Below, one piece after another: positions 38,301 to 50,046 of a stretch of DNA of 64,000 bases. The notes under the pieces are model-generated. The model had not been told where the DNA came from, searched no databases, and saw only the letters and a program-made list of their open reading frames with translations. The stretch spans positions 48,048,214-48,112,213 of the forward strand of contig NC_091017.1 in NCBI RefSeq assembly GCF_041296385.1. Direction: 5' to 3'. This DNA is from Aphelocoma coerulescens. Its lineage: Eukaryota; Chordata; Aves; Passeriformes; Corvidae. The position numbers were made by a program, and so were the translations under genes. Numbering within the stretch: position 1 is the stretch's first letter; the number at the start of each line of letters is the position of its first letter.

Positions 38301-41300
38301 TAGGAAAAATTATTATAGAATTATTTTCATACTCATTTAATATAATGTTCATCAGAAAAATTATATATATTCTATATGTCTATATATTTTTAATTGAACT
38401 GTATTAATTTCAAAATCCCCATAGCCTGGTTTGTTAAGATGCTACTGTGAAAATATCAAAATAATTACTCTTTTTTTGTAGCACCTTAGTTTTAAAGATT
38501 GTCATCATTTTAAAATTGATACAGAGCAGCTATAGCCACTATTGGTCTTAGTGATAGATGGAAACCTAGTTTTAAATCACTTCCATGATGTCCATGAAGA
38601 CTATTTTACCAGTTATTTCTACTATGGGTTCTATTTTGAAGACAGAACTGGAACAATATTAATGTATTAGAGTAGTCTTGGAGTGCATGAACTGTACTTT
38701 TTTTTATTAATGTAAGCTAGAAGCTGTGTTTGTACTGTCAAGCTGATGCACTCTGCTTGCAAATGGGCATTCAGTCCATGGAACACAGCTAGGATTCATC
38801 TGCAGTGGAGGGTGAAAAAAAAAAAAGGATGATATGATGATATGATGAAATGGTTACTTTGAGTCTTTGAGTCAGAACCTCACCATCAGCTGAACTGTTC
38901 ACTAAAGCAGATGTAGACAAATATCCCGGTAACACAGGCTTTTTTTTTTCTTTTCCTTTTTGGCCAAGTAGCAGCTAAATTGTTCCCACTGTCAGTCACT
39001 TCATGTGAGAGCCTGAGAGCCCACTGTTAAACTGGCATAGTGATGTTCATAAGTCACAAGCTAAATTGAATGTTCAGCCTTGAACAGAGTATGACTTTAT
39101 TTCTCCATTGGGAGTAGGGTGTCATAGGAAGTTACCATGGAACTATTTGATGAAGTTTTGTAATGGCTGAAACAAACTAGTGACTAAGTTTTTCATATGC
39201 ACTGTGGTTTTCCACTGAATTCAGGCACAGGAAAACTGCTCCCTTTCACAGAAATTTCAGTTCAATTAATGAGTTGGACAAGATTCAACCTTCTTCTCTT
39301 ACTGTTGTTACTAGTTTCCAGTTTTAGACTTAGCTACTTAGGAAATAAGGCTGAAGAAAAAAAAGAATGAGATAGTTAATTTTTGGTAGAGTATTCTACC
39401 TTCAGGTCAGAGAAAACAATCACTATTTCAAGATAGGACCACTACTGAATACTTTGACCAAGCATAAAAGTTCCTTTTAAAGCAATTCTAACATTCTGTT
39501 CATTACTTAAATTGTGAGATTTTTACAGTTTTTTAATTATATGTTTCAGAACAGCATCTGCATATACTCAAATTTAGAAAAAATAACAGAAAATTCTACT
39601 ATTTATTCTGCTTTTCTGCTTGAAAATTGTAGGTTAGATACAGAGATTTTGTTAATGATTGGCTATAGAAAAAAGTACCTAAATGATAAGGTTCTTTAAA
39701 ATCACAGATTAGCCCCATAATCCAAGCTCTTAGAGTGTTTCATAACTTATAATGGACGCTTATCAAAGCACTGAATTCTTGGTCTTGGTTTCTCTTACAT
39801 CTGCTTTTCATTTGGTAATGTTCATCTTCTACTCTTTCACAATTCAAGCTCTGGATTACAGCTTCAACCATGCCCTTCAAAAGTACTTTTTTTCAGTAAT
39901 GCTTTCTGTTCTTATTACAAACATTATCATGAGGACTGATAAATTTTCTGTAACTCTATCCTTATTACAATTCTTGCACTGCAAATAAGACATTAAAATT
40001 TTTATGTACAATATATTATTCACCTGATGTACTGCATTAACCTTTGACATCTTCTGCATTTTAGTAGGATGCAATTTTATTCCTTTTTAAATTTTATCAG
40101 GGTGATAGAAGTAAAAGGTAGCAGAGACAACCAGTTAAAATTCCAGAAAACTGACAAGGTCAAAACTCTTCTACCTTGTGCAATGTAGGAAAATGTAAGC
40201 CTAAATTTTAATGGAAATATTTTCAGGAGGACAGAAATATTGTGATATTAGATTGAAATAGATTGATATAAAGTACTTTTCCATTTCTGCTTAAAAGGAC
40301 AGTTTAGCACCACATGGTGGTTTCCTAGACTTAACTGTGTCTTCAGTTTGCATTAGTGGCAAAAAATCTTTTCCTTTTTATAATTTTGTTTTTTTTATAA
40401 GCCCTTTGCTTAGTACTATTATTTGTGAAAGGTATTTGACAAAAGAACTGGAATGAATGTATTTATATTGCCCTTTTTAATGGCATAAAATTAATTTTGG
40501 TCACTTGTGGGACTTTGTCTGAATAACAAGTTTAACTTGCTCTCAATCCTCAAAAAGATCATTAAAGTAGTTAACTTTGTGCCTAAAAGCATATAGCTGA
40601 TTTAAAACTGAAGTCCAGTTAAGCTCTCATTTCCAGGAGCACAACTGTCAGGAATACTTTGTTGAAACTACACAACATAACAAAATAACATGAACCTGAA
40701 AAAAAAATGTTGAGGACAAGGCCTGATCAGGAAGGTTCCTTGACCATCACTTAAATAAATAAAAGAGGTTTTTTATATTTCCTCTCCCATTAAATGTTGC
40801 AAATAATATTCCTTTAGTTTCTTCCTCGCATCCTGACATCAGGCTTGAATAGGAGAGAAACGTTCTGTAGGAACACTTGCAAGAACTTATATGATTTAGA
40901 ATAACATTTCAGTCTCTTATTTGCCTTAGAAATGTTAGTTTAAATCTTTTAGTTATTTAATTTCTTTACATTTGTAGGAAATGTCAAGTGCTGTCTGATG
41001 TATACAGTGAAGATAAAGTGAATTGTTAAGTAAAGAAAATCTGAATTATTATTTTTTAGACTATCAACTGCTCTCTGGATGGGCTAATTACAAAGCAGAT
41101 TCTAAGATGTGAAGTTGTGACACCAATTTGTGGCATTTGACTCCATATTTTTAACCAAATTTCTAAAATGCATGTGCATAGCAGAGTATATTTTATTGCC
41201 AGAAAATCCAGTACTAGCTAATCCTTTGATCTTAAGCAAGTCTGAAAAAAAAACCATAATAAAACAACCTCACTAGTGATCAAACTTACATTTAAGATAT

Positions 41301-43062
41301 TATATAATATGAAAGAAAAGTTTAAAAGACTGCCCAAGCTCCATTATTTGAATATTTTCCATCTTTAAACCAAAGACCATAATATAAACCTCAAAAAGTA
41401 GCTAGAATATTGTAACAGAATGTTTTTAATTACACAAAATATTGTAATTCAAGAAAATTAATCATTAAATTAAATTGTTAATAATATGATTCAAACAAAA
41501 TATAAAACATATTTATACTTTTATAATATTTATACTTTTTCCTCATATTTACTCAATAAAATCTGCATACCAGAGTCAGCAACAAAGTCATTAGAAATAC
41601 TGGTCTATTTTTCCAAGATAGTCTCAGGACTAGATAAATGATAAGGGAAAGCAGAATGGATGAACTGACTGCCAAATCTGGCCGTCATGGCTTCCAAGCT
41701 ATATTGTCTAGCTATGATATTGATATTTTAGAAATGTGCAGAAAGTCTAACAAGCTAATAGACAAAGTAATTAAATGGAAAGGCTGTTATTTTTAATTCT
41801 GGGATCTGTGTAAATGCCAGTCATAAGGTTTATATTTTTACAGGTTTTTGCAGTTTTCTCCTAAGTTGAGAGTAAATTAATCGGATTTCTGCTTTAAGAG
41901 CATACAGCAATACCTTGCAAGAAGAGTTCTGTAATTTGTTTTAAATTATGCCTGTCACAGAAGGAGGATATATGATGTGTATTTAAATACTAGTTTGGAA
42001 CTATAATGGGACTGCTAGTCATCTTTTGAAACACAGACAAAATTTTTTTATTTATTAGTAACTTCAACTGTAAGTCATATGATTTCTTTTGAGAGAGGAA
42101 CTTGAATTTACTGCTGTATTCCTATCTTCCCCAAACTCAAGTCCTCTTAAGGGATTCTGTCTTTATCAAAGAATTAATATTTAGAGAGCCAAAAGTTTTA
42201 GCTTTCCTGGGGCAAATAGCAAGTTGTAACATCCTTGGCATCATACAGTCTGGTTCCTGCTCGAAAGAAAAATTGCTTTACAAATATCTTCTTGAACTAG
42301 GTGTGCATATATATGCACTAATATTCTGTCCAGTTTCAGTCACTTCAGACCTTTTAGTATCACATTTTAATTATTCTATACACCAGTGCCTTTCATAAGA
42401 TATTTGGTGAAGGGTGAAAGTATCCTGGAGCAAGGGAGCAAGTTACATTAAAAGCAAAAAAAAAAAAAAATCAAGCAGGCTTTATTTTTATGGAGAAACT
42501 AATTAGAGACCATGCAATTATGGGTTTTTTTTAATTATTATTTAGGAATCCCAATATATAATGGTAATGTAATAGCCAACACTATTCTTAAAAATCTTTC
42601 AATAAAACCCTATCCATTTCACTCTAAGGGGTTTGGGTTTTTTATAAAAGATACCAGAAATCACCAGCCTATCTATTGAAACTCTCTGTCTTATGGCCTT
42701 ATAAGGAAGAACCCAAGAATCTGTACAAACTATCCTGTGAATTGGAGAAAGTTATGGAAGGCTATTTAACAACAGAATGAGCCCTCTGTCCAAAGAGAAC
42801 ACAAGAAATCTAGTTTTCTATGGGTAGTATAAGGCAAGTCACATGGTGTCCCTCCTGTGCAACTATATCACAGAATCTGACGCGTTATCAAGATGTTCAT
42901 CCTAGCAGAATACATTTAAAAAACCCTATTACTTAGGATCACTGAATAATGGTACTATTTTAGTTAAGTTGCTAGCTATAAAAATGGGATGGGGGAAAAA
43001 TCCTGTTGCCTCCATGTCTGACTGATCCTGGCAATGTGATTTCCTCTATTTCTTTCTGTTAG
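35396..43062. other. Unique AT-rich non-coding sequence
   Basis: About 7.7 kb with no gene or clear repeat that I recognise. Low-complexity bits include poly(A) at about 38816-38827, a GATGATAT duplication at about 38828-38848, a T run at about 38940-38950, a direct duplication of ATATTTATACTTTT at about 41509-41539, and poly(A) at about 42457-42470. Open frames are all under 100 codons and unremarkable. Confidence 0.45.
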
Positions 43063-43143
43063 TGGGAACTGTCTCACTTATTTTACATTTTTGGCTTTCA
43101 CAATTATAGTCCAATTTTACAAGGGAAAATTAGCTTCCCTAAG
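43063..43143 (+). other. Candidate in-phase 81-nt exon overlapping antisense MIR
   Basis: An acceptor (TTCCTCTATTTCTTTCTGTTAG) ends at 43062 and a near-perfect donor, AAG|GTAAGTATT, starts at 43144. The 81 nt between are open in one frame (27 codons, phase 0 at both ends), beginning WELSHLFYIFGF and ending KISFPK. The donor lies inside sequence that reads, on the other strand, like the MIR 'ACTTACCT' block. MIR-derived splice donors are a known source of new exons. Whether this one is used is unknown. Confidence 0.2.
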
Positions 43144-43212
43144 GTAAGTATTCTCTTGTTACCCGAGAGGTGAGATCCAGACACTGTGAATTACTGGCAG
43201 AGTCCGGTACTT
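43085..43212 (-). mobile_element. Probable degraded MIR SINE, antisense
   Basis: On the minus strand, CCGGACTCTGCCAGTAATTC, then GTAACAAGAGAATACTTACCT, then GCTAATTTTCCC and TTGTAAAATTGGACTATAATT follow the MIR order: CCGGCTCTGCCACTTACT, GGGCAAGTTACTTAACCT, CTCAGTTTCCTC, TGTAAAATGGGGATAATAAT. Identity is modest, so it is less secure than the 19.2-kb copy. Confidence 0.5.
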
Positions 43213-44289
43213 TCCTGTGTTTTCTTCATTTGGTGAAAGCTTGTTGAATACTATTTTATATTTTGGACCAGAAATGACATAAAAAACTTTTAGAAGAGGA
43301 AATGTATTTCCTTCTAATCAGAACTGTATTGTTCCACTAAACCTAAGATCCAGCCACATAGTTATATGCACCCAGAGTTTTATAATACAATTCATAAATG
43401 TTTCAAGCGTAATCTGAAACTAACTATAATTTAGATAAAGTCTTGTGTCTTAAAATGAGTAAAGTTAGCTTAATTTATCTTTTCTCTAGATTTAAACATT
43501 GATTAACAACTTCAGTCTGTACTGTTTTCTGTAAATTACTTAAAAACACTCTTTACTTTCTGTTTATTGAGCATGTAAAGGGTGTACAACCATTTCAAAA
43601 AAATGCGCCAATTTAGATTTAAATGTCTCGAGCTGCTTGGATAAATATGACTGCAATATGTTTTACTTAAAATAGTTTTTAATTTCTTGTTCACATTTGT
43701 TATTTTATCCCTGTCCAGTCTTTTGCTCCAGTTACCTCAATAGCTTCATCTTTGCAGCTTTTTTCAATGTAGAATCTTTCTTATATGCATAAAGACAGAG
43801 CTAATATTTTATATAGAGAGTGTGATTTTATCTTGAATTACTTAAGTGAAACATGCATCTGAATCCTGTATTGGTTTAAATTGGGATTATATAGATTAAG
43901 TTTATTAAAATCACAGTTATAATGCCTATCCACATAAGTAATGGATACACTTCAATCTCAAAGAATCTCTATTACAGACAATAATAAATAGATGATTTAA
44001 TTATCCTTTTTCCACCTTTATATAAAGGTTAAAATCCTATTCTTGTTTTTGCATTTTTTTATCCTTTTTTTGCTTTTCTTTTTCTCTCATTCAAAATTTT
44101 TATTTATTTATTTATTTATTGCCATATTTCCTCACTTTCTGTGTCTTTCTTTTCTACTTGCAATATTCTGTACCTTGTCTCTATTCACCCATATCTACTC
44201 CAGTGTAATTTTTTCCTTTCTGTTTTTCATTTTCTTCTATCCATATTTCTGCCTTCTGCCCCTTGATTCCTTTCACCTCTACTCCCTAG
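43213..44289. other. Non-coding sequence with a (TTTA)n repeat
   Basis: AT- and T-rich. A (TTTA)n run lies at about 44096-44120 within a long pyrimidine-rich stretch (about 44040-44290). That stretch reads as a low-complexity Phe/Leu frame and leads into the acceptor at 44289. Confidence 0.55.
44096..44120 (+). repeat. (TTTA)n microsatellite
   Basis: About five TTTA units within pyrimidine-rich DNA. Confidence 0.85.
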
Positions 44290-44477
44290 TTGTTTTTGAG
44301 CTAGCTGGCCATCGTTCAAACTTCAGTGGAACACCTGTTCGGACGGTACACGGGGCAGAAAGAGCACACGTTGAAGAGCGACCTGGCCCAAAACGCTGCA
44401 GGGTAGGGTCTATAGGTCAATCTGTTCTCTTTGGATATCATCTCAGGTTTGGAAAATGCAAAATTGGACCTGAATGA
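44290..44477 (+). other. CpG-dense open frame after a strong acceptor (candidate terminal exon)
   Basis: A long pyrimidine-rich stretch (ending CTTTCACCTCTACTCCCTAG) leads into a segment with seven CpG dinucleotides between 44313 and 44395, in a window where CpG is otherwise rare. One frame is open to a TGA at 44475-44477. It includes HRSNFSGTPVRTVHG, AERAHVEERPGPKRCR and GYHLRFGKCKIGPE. The charged, mixed composition looks more like protein than the rest of the window. A possible donor, GTAGGG, lies at 44403 if the exon is internal, and an AATAAA lies at about 44732 if it is terminal. I do not recognise the protein. It could instead be an insertion of unknown type. Confidence 0.3.
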
Positions 44478-45274
44478 TAGCGAGGATCAGTAAAAGCAGA
44501 CCATAGACTTTCTATCATCTCTATTGTATCGCTTTAGATTTTTATCACTTAACTGTATCCATTACCTGTAGGTTATAAAGCAATGCTGCTTTAAATGCAG
44601 AGTGGAAATACAATGGCTTTAATGGAGAACAAAACTTTTGAAGTTGGAAATCTTTAGAGCAAGCACCACACCAAGTCAAAGAGAGTTCATTCTGCCACAT
44701 TAACATAATTTTTAAAACCATCCTAAAGCCTAATAAAATAGGCATGTGAAGCTAGTTTAAAAACTCTTGTTTTCAATGTTAGTGAAAACTGTTAGAGGCT
44801 ATTTCACATAAACAATTATGGTTTCCCACATAGAGAAAATATCTCTCAAAAATTTAAATAAGACTAAGGATCCTGAAAATGAAGCTTAGCAAAACATATT
44901 TGGATTAATATTGCTAGTTATCTACTAGATCTGTTTATACTTTTCTGTAGCATGAACATAGAAAAAGGTAGAGCTATGTCTGGAATTTTTGGCAGTAAAC
45001 AGCATCTCTGATATTACCTTTTGATTAAAGTTTTCTAGCATATTTTGTTAATTCTCACACACATCTAGGACAAAAAGGAAAACATCAGTGGGAAGCCTAA
45101 TTAAGTATAAATTTTAAAAAAGAAATTTCATCTTTTTAAACTGTATTTTCTGCTTTGCTGATGAAAACTTTTGAACTTTTACATTAATTAAACTGCTAAT
45201 ATAACAATCTGGTTTCCTTTATAAGACTTTTTATTAAGTCTCAGTTCCCTTTCTCTTTTCTTTTGACTCCACAG
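44478..45274. other. Non-coding AT-rich sequence
   Basis: An AATAAA at 44732-44737 could be a poly(A) signal for the candidate exon upstream. Nothing else is recognised. Confidence 0.4.
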
Positions 45275-45358
45275 TGGATTGCAGTTTTCTTTCTCCCACC
45301 AGCTGTATTAATGAAGAAAGTCCAATTATCACATCAGAACAACTGTTTGCTTACTCTG
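45275..45358 (+). other. Candidate coding exon, unknown gene
   Basis: The acceptor is among the strongest in the window (CCCTTTCTCTTTTCTTTTGA then CTCCACAG). The donor CTG|GTATGA follows after 84 nt. Two frames are open. One reads DCSFLSPTSCINEESP, then IITSEQLFAYS; the other, exactly in phase, reads WIAVFFLPPAVLMKKV and onward. The first looks more protein-like. I know no family match. Bases 45600-45660 downstream may be a very decayed MIR. Confidence 0.3.
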
Positions 45359-46743
45359 GTATGACAATGGAAGAAACACTGACAAAAAGGACAACCTTAT
45401 TTTACAGTCAAAATGTATATTTGATAACATTTGTGACCTTGTATTTGCTTTTCTTTCTGTGCTTATTTTATCTTTATTCTTGTAGCCATCTGTGATCATT
45501 ACATAGAATATAAATCACACACACAATATTTGTGCAGCAAAGAATAAAACAAAGATGCTATAAATACAGCAGCCATTAGACACTACTTCAGTTCAAACAA
45601 TAACAATAGCAGTAAATTGTGTTTATATGGGTCTTTGGATGCTTTACAGTTTTTACTGCAAAGTAGACTTTACTGTGTTACCCCAAGTATCTGTGTTGAA
45701 CCCAGCAGCTGGCAAGACATAAGAAAAAATAAGACAAAAAAATTATTCATGATGTCATGTTAACATCCACTAATTCTATTAAATTGCTCTATTCTGGTGA
45801 GGCTAAAGATGTTTTTCTATTACAGAAAGTCTTTGACAAAGAAAAGCTGCATAGCTGCAACTAGCATTTGAACCATATGAACTCAAACATGGGTTTTTGG
45901 TCCAAATCCTTCACTCCTATTCATCTTTCCCTTCTCCCTCCCATCTTCCCTTGTCTTTTGAGGTATTTTCACACAGCTGTCCTAAGAAAGGACAAAGCAG
46001 TATGGATCATATGTTTACATCTTAAAGGAGGCAGGAGCTTCTGAAATCATGGAAAGATAAATATATCTAATTCAGTCTGTATGTTAAAAGCAAATGCTGT
46101 CGCTTCTGAAATACATGTCTCCTCTTTGAACTGCTTCCCCTTCAACATCTGTACTGGACAAAAGAAAGACTATGATGAGCAGAAAGGGGAATTCTGTACT
46201 CCAGAAGCAAAAGGAATCAGCATTATGGAATTATGAAGGCTCACTGAAGAAACACTTCTTTCTTCTCCAGGGCTGGGAAAGCTGCCCAATATAACGAGCA
46301 TTTATATTGCCTGGAAATTACATTAGAACATTTGGGAGACGTTTCCTTGAAATATGGATAGTTTCAGGGCCAGATATTTGGAACTACACATGCATGGTAT
46401 ATTTGAATATTGTGCAAATATTTACACATGAGTAATATGTCGTTAATTTTTGTCGGTTATGCTGAAGTGTTTGCTGTATAGACATTTTGTTGCTCTGGAA
46501 ATCTGACACTTAAGCAGAGATAAACTAGTTTTGCAAACCAGAATAGAGCACTTTGACTCAACTTTCAGTTATAGGGAGAACAATAATGAAAGTAAAGACC
46601 ATATGATGCAGATGGACACTTGTATCTTCACATCGCTTTGCATTTTCAAGAACTTAGACAAGAACATATGAATGTCTGCTGGTGCAAAGGTGTTCTTTGG
46701 GACCTTTGGCTGAAGCACCACACTCAATTTTTTTCTCATTTAG
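45359..46743. other. Non-coding sequence
   Basis: No gene is recognised. A stretch at about 45600-45660 (AACAATAGCAGTAAATTGTG, ATGCTTTACAG) resembles the MIR 3' end in antisense but is too weak for a separate call. Nothing else stands out. Confidence 0.4.
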
Positions 46744-46860
46744 GTGTCTGAGGAAAGATTAAAGATGGGTCACATTTACATTACTTTGCTTGCACATGAG
46801 TCCAGCTTTGTGGATGAGCAGTCTGAGCTCTGCTTGACACTCTCTGACAAGCCAGGCAAG
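46744..46860 (+). other. Candidate coding exon, unknown gene
   Basis: An acceptor (CAATTTTTTTCTCATTTAG) ends at 46743 and a donor AAG|GTACAG begins at 46861. The intervening 117 nt are open only in the phase-0 frame (39 codons). It begins VSEERLKMGHIYITLL, continues AHESSFVDEQSELCLT and ends LSDKPGK. Hydrophobic and charged residues alternate as in a folded domain, but I cannot name a family. The donor is only moderate. Confidence 0.28.
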
Positions 46861-49845
46861 GTACAGTAACATTTTTAAGAAAAACAATGTGAAAAGATCA
46901 AAGGTAGTAATTTGTAGTCCACAGAGATTAATATTCTCAAGTGCTCAAAATGTCAAAATTTTCTCTTATAATAGTCATAAAAATTTATTATGCTATAAAA
47001 TGCTTTGTTTTTTCCTAAAGCATGGAGCTCTTTTTCCTAAAGGCAGATGAGCCATCAGAGGCGGTGATTCAAAAAGATTGGTTCACTGCCTGCAAAATGT
47101 TTTCTAATTCAGTTCAGAAAATGCTGCCTTTAACAATATTTTCACCTTTTGTATTTAAATTTTTTCCTTATTTATTCCTAGCTTCATATTTTCAAGAATT
47201 GTATCTTAATTTCATCACTTCAAATGGTAGCAAATTGCTTCTATAGGCCTGGGATAGAAATCTTATATTATAAAGCAGAGTGATAGAAAGGCCTAGAAAA
47301 ATGGGAATCAAAAAAGATGTGATAGGAATATATACATTTTGCTTTGTGACTGCTGCTTTATTTCACTGTAGGTTATTTTTTACATTGACCAGATAGAAAC
47401 CTGGACAACTTCACTTCTGCATGAATTCAGTGGCAAAGGAAATCTCCTCCTCTGTTTCACCAAGGTCTATTTATTCTCACCCCCATTTTTATGCTGACAC
47501 TAGTATGAGCACAGCTGTATCAGGAATTGTGACTTTAGTAGCCCTTGCCAAAAGAAATAACGCAGTTCATGGGCTTGTGTGGATCACAAGAAGCCATGTT
47601 AAAAGTGTTCCAGATCTACTTTACTTATCCTTCATACAATACATGAAGTTCAGCAGTTTGTTACCAGCAAATACAGTTTAACAGTGCCTAATTTCTCTAA
47701 GGGCCAGTGCTGTTTTTAGCAGTTAAAAATGAGGTTCAGATAATGTTTGATTTTTCCTAAATATATTAGACAGGGGAGTCTATTTTCAAAATGCTTCATC
47801 CTACATCATGACTCAAAAGAATTGACAGTGCCAAATCATGTCATTTCAGCTAAATATACTGCTAAAAGGAACAATCTAATGCCAAAAACAGACTTTGTTT
47901 TGAAAAAAATATTCCCTTTGGCTATATTTACCGAATCAACATGATAACTATAGGCTGTTCTACCTACTTGAAACAAAAATTTATATTATAATGTGAATGG
48001 CAAATGGTTTAGCATGAACTGATGAACTTAGCTATAACTTCATAAACACCATGATTTGATGAAAAAGTAGTAGCTAATTTCAAATTTCCATACAGTCTTC
48101 AGTTCATTTTAAAAGTGATTTTTTTAAAGTGAAGGATTTTTACTTAAAATTTTTACTCAAAGAAAGCCTGACATATAGAAAGCCCCTGATATACATAACA
48201 AAATGCATCTGTTTTTCTGAGCTGTCTTCCCCAAGTTTATGCTTTCCAACCTGATGTGGAAGAGAAAAAAACCCTTTATAGGCAGGGCAATTTTCCACTT
48301 CTTTCAGGATGCACCTCACTGCACAGTGATGGTATCAAATAAATATCAAAATTTATACCCTCTATGAATTAAGAGAGCTTGAGGTTACCTAGAAAACATT
48401 AATTAAAAGAAAAATATAGCCAGATGATTCGTTATTGTGTGCTAACAATTTAAAAAGAGATATTCCATCTGGTCAGCACCTGAGGCAGAACAGCTTTTCC
48501 AGTGATGAGCTTTGCTGGTGACCTTCTTTGCCCAACATCAGTGCTGTGGGGTCACAAGTCACTGGCATATGTTCTAGCATGATTGAATCCTCTGAACATC
48601 CAAACTACCTTCTTGCAAAATAATATTCTAGTAACCTAGTAAAATAGGCTTCTCCTTGTTTTCCTGAGAGGTTCTGAAAACTGTGTGCCAAGTGAGGCGC
48701 AGAGTTCTGGGATCAACAGCCTTTGTGTGCCGGCTGTGAAGTGTTAAACTTATGACTGACATTTTGGTAAGGAGGCTGTTCTGGCTGAGATTTGGTGATG
48801 CTTGCTGTTCAAGTAAACTAAAGTTGTCATTAGAAAACTGGAGGACATCTGACTCCTGACATCTGAGCAACTGAATAATGATATGCTGGTGAGGTGCAGC
48901 AAGAAAACAGTCATCAAATACCAGCCTTTTTAAAGATTACAATGAATTTTCACTGTATTTTACTGAATTTACACTGTCTAAGACCTTTGAAGTACTAAAG
49001 CTATACAATATAGAATATTTCATGTATTGAAATCCAGAAAAAAAGCAGAGAAGTCTGAAATATTATAAAATATTTCAAAAGAGGAACTACATATTTTATT
49101 CACATGGAATGACATTATCTTAGCAGATTAGGTACAATTCTTGCTAAAAAAAGGATATATTTAAATATTTATATAACCCATTAATCAGAGAAGGAAAATA
49201 ATATCTCCCTTAGCAATGAGGACTGGTGAATGGCTAATTACCAGAACATATTAACTTTTAACAGATTAATTTTTTACCATACATATCTAATATTTGGTAT
49301 TCATCCTTGCATCCATGGAAATTTCTGGATGCCTGCAATATTTAAAAAGGGAATTAATCAAGGCTATTGCTCATTTTCAAAGTAATAATTTACAGGAAAA
49401 ATTTATATGTACCTTACAGTTCTGACAAAGAATGTAAGCACAAAGACTTCTGTTTTTTCCCAGCTGACTGAACAATTTTGAGTCCCTCATATCCATAGTC
49501 CAGGTTAAAGAGCTTTGCCTGTCAAACTATTTGATTTTGAAAGTGATTGCTTATCTGTTATTGCTTTTCTTGGAAAAGTTCAAAGGATTTAAACTTGATC
49601 TCAGTGCAGACTTTTGAGGTGTGGTAGAGTTTTCCATTACAAACATTTTGGAAATTAAGACTTGATTATTTTGCTAAAATACATTTCTTACAAATAGAAA
49701 TATATTTAAAAGCAATATTTTTCATGGAACAGGTTATGCAACAGATTCATTCAGTGAGCACAGTGGTGTTTTCTGGCTCTGCAACCTATTAACCTAAATC
49801 ATTGAAAAGTGACTTACTCTCCCAAATTTGATTTTTGCTTCCCAG
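46861..49845. other. Non-coding sequence
   Basis: No gene is recognised. The open frame at 47421-47681 (86 codons) has no splice or family support. Moderately GC-richer DNA at about 48470-48890 contains only an 80-codon minus frame with no recognisable domain. Confidence 0.4.
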
Positions 49846-50046
49846 GTGGCCTACTCAATATGTCTGCATTTTACAGCCAAGCTGACATGAAAAGGATTAA
49901 CTTGCCTGCAGTGGCCTTGCCTGTAGCACTGGTGATGTCTGTCCTTCTGACCTTTGCTCTGAGCAATTTGCAATGTGGCTCTTTGCAATTCCGTGCTTCC
50001 AGCCTTCTGGACTCTCCACTTCATGGAAATCCTCACAGAAGGACAT
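49846..50046 (+). other. Stop-poor segment after an acceptor, function unknown
   Basis: TTTTTGCTTCCCAG ends at 49845, and one plus frame (including QADMKRINLPAVALPVALVM) runs open to a possible donor, CAT|GTAAGG, at 50047. The minus strand also has two frames of 76 and 103 codons over the same DNA. Low stop density in several frames partly reflects a higher GC content here, so coding status is doubtful. Confidence 0.18.

Noticed and set aside
45600..45660. Possible antisense MIR 3' end
   Set aside because: Only about 40 bp of weak similarity; mentioned in the block description but not called.
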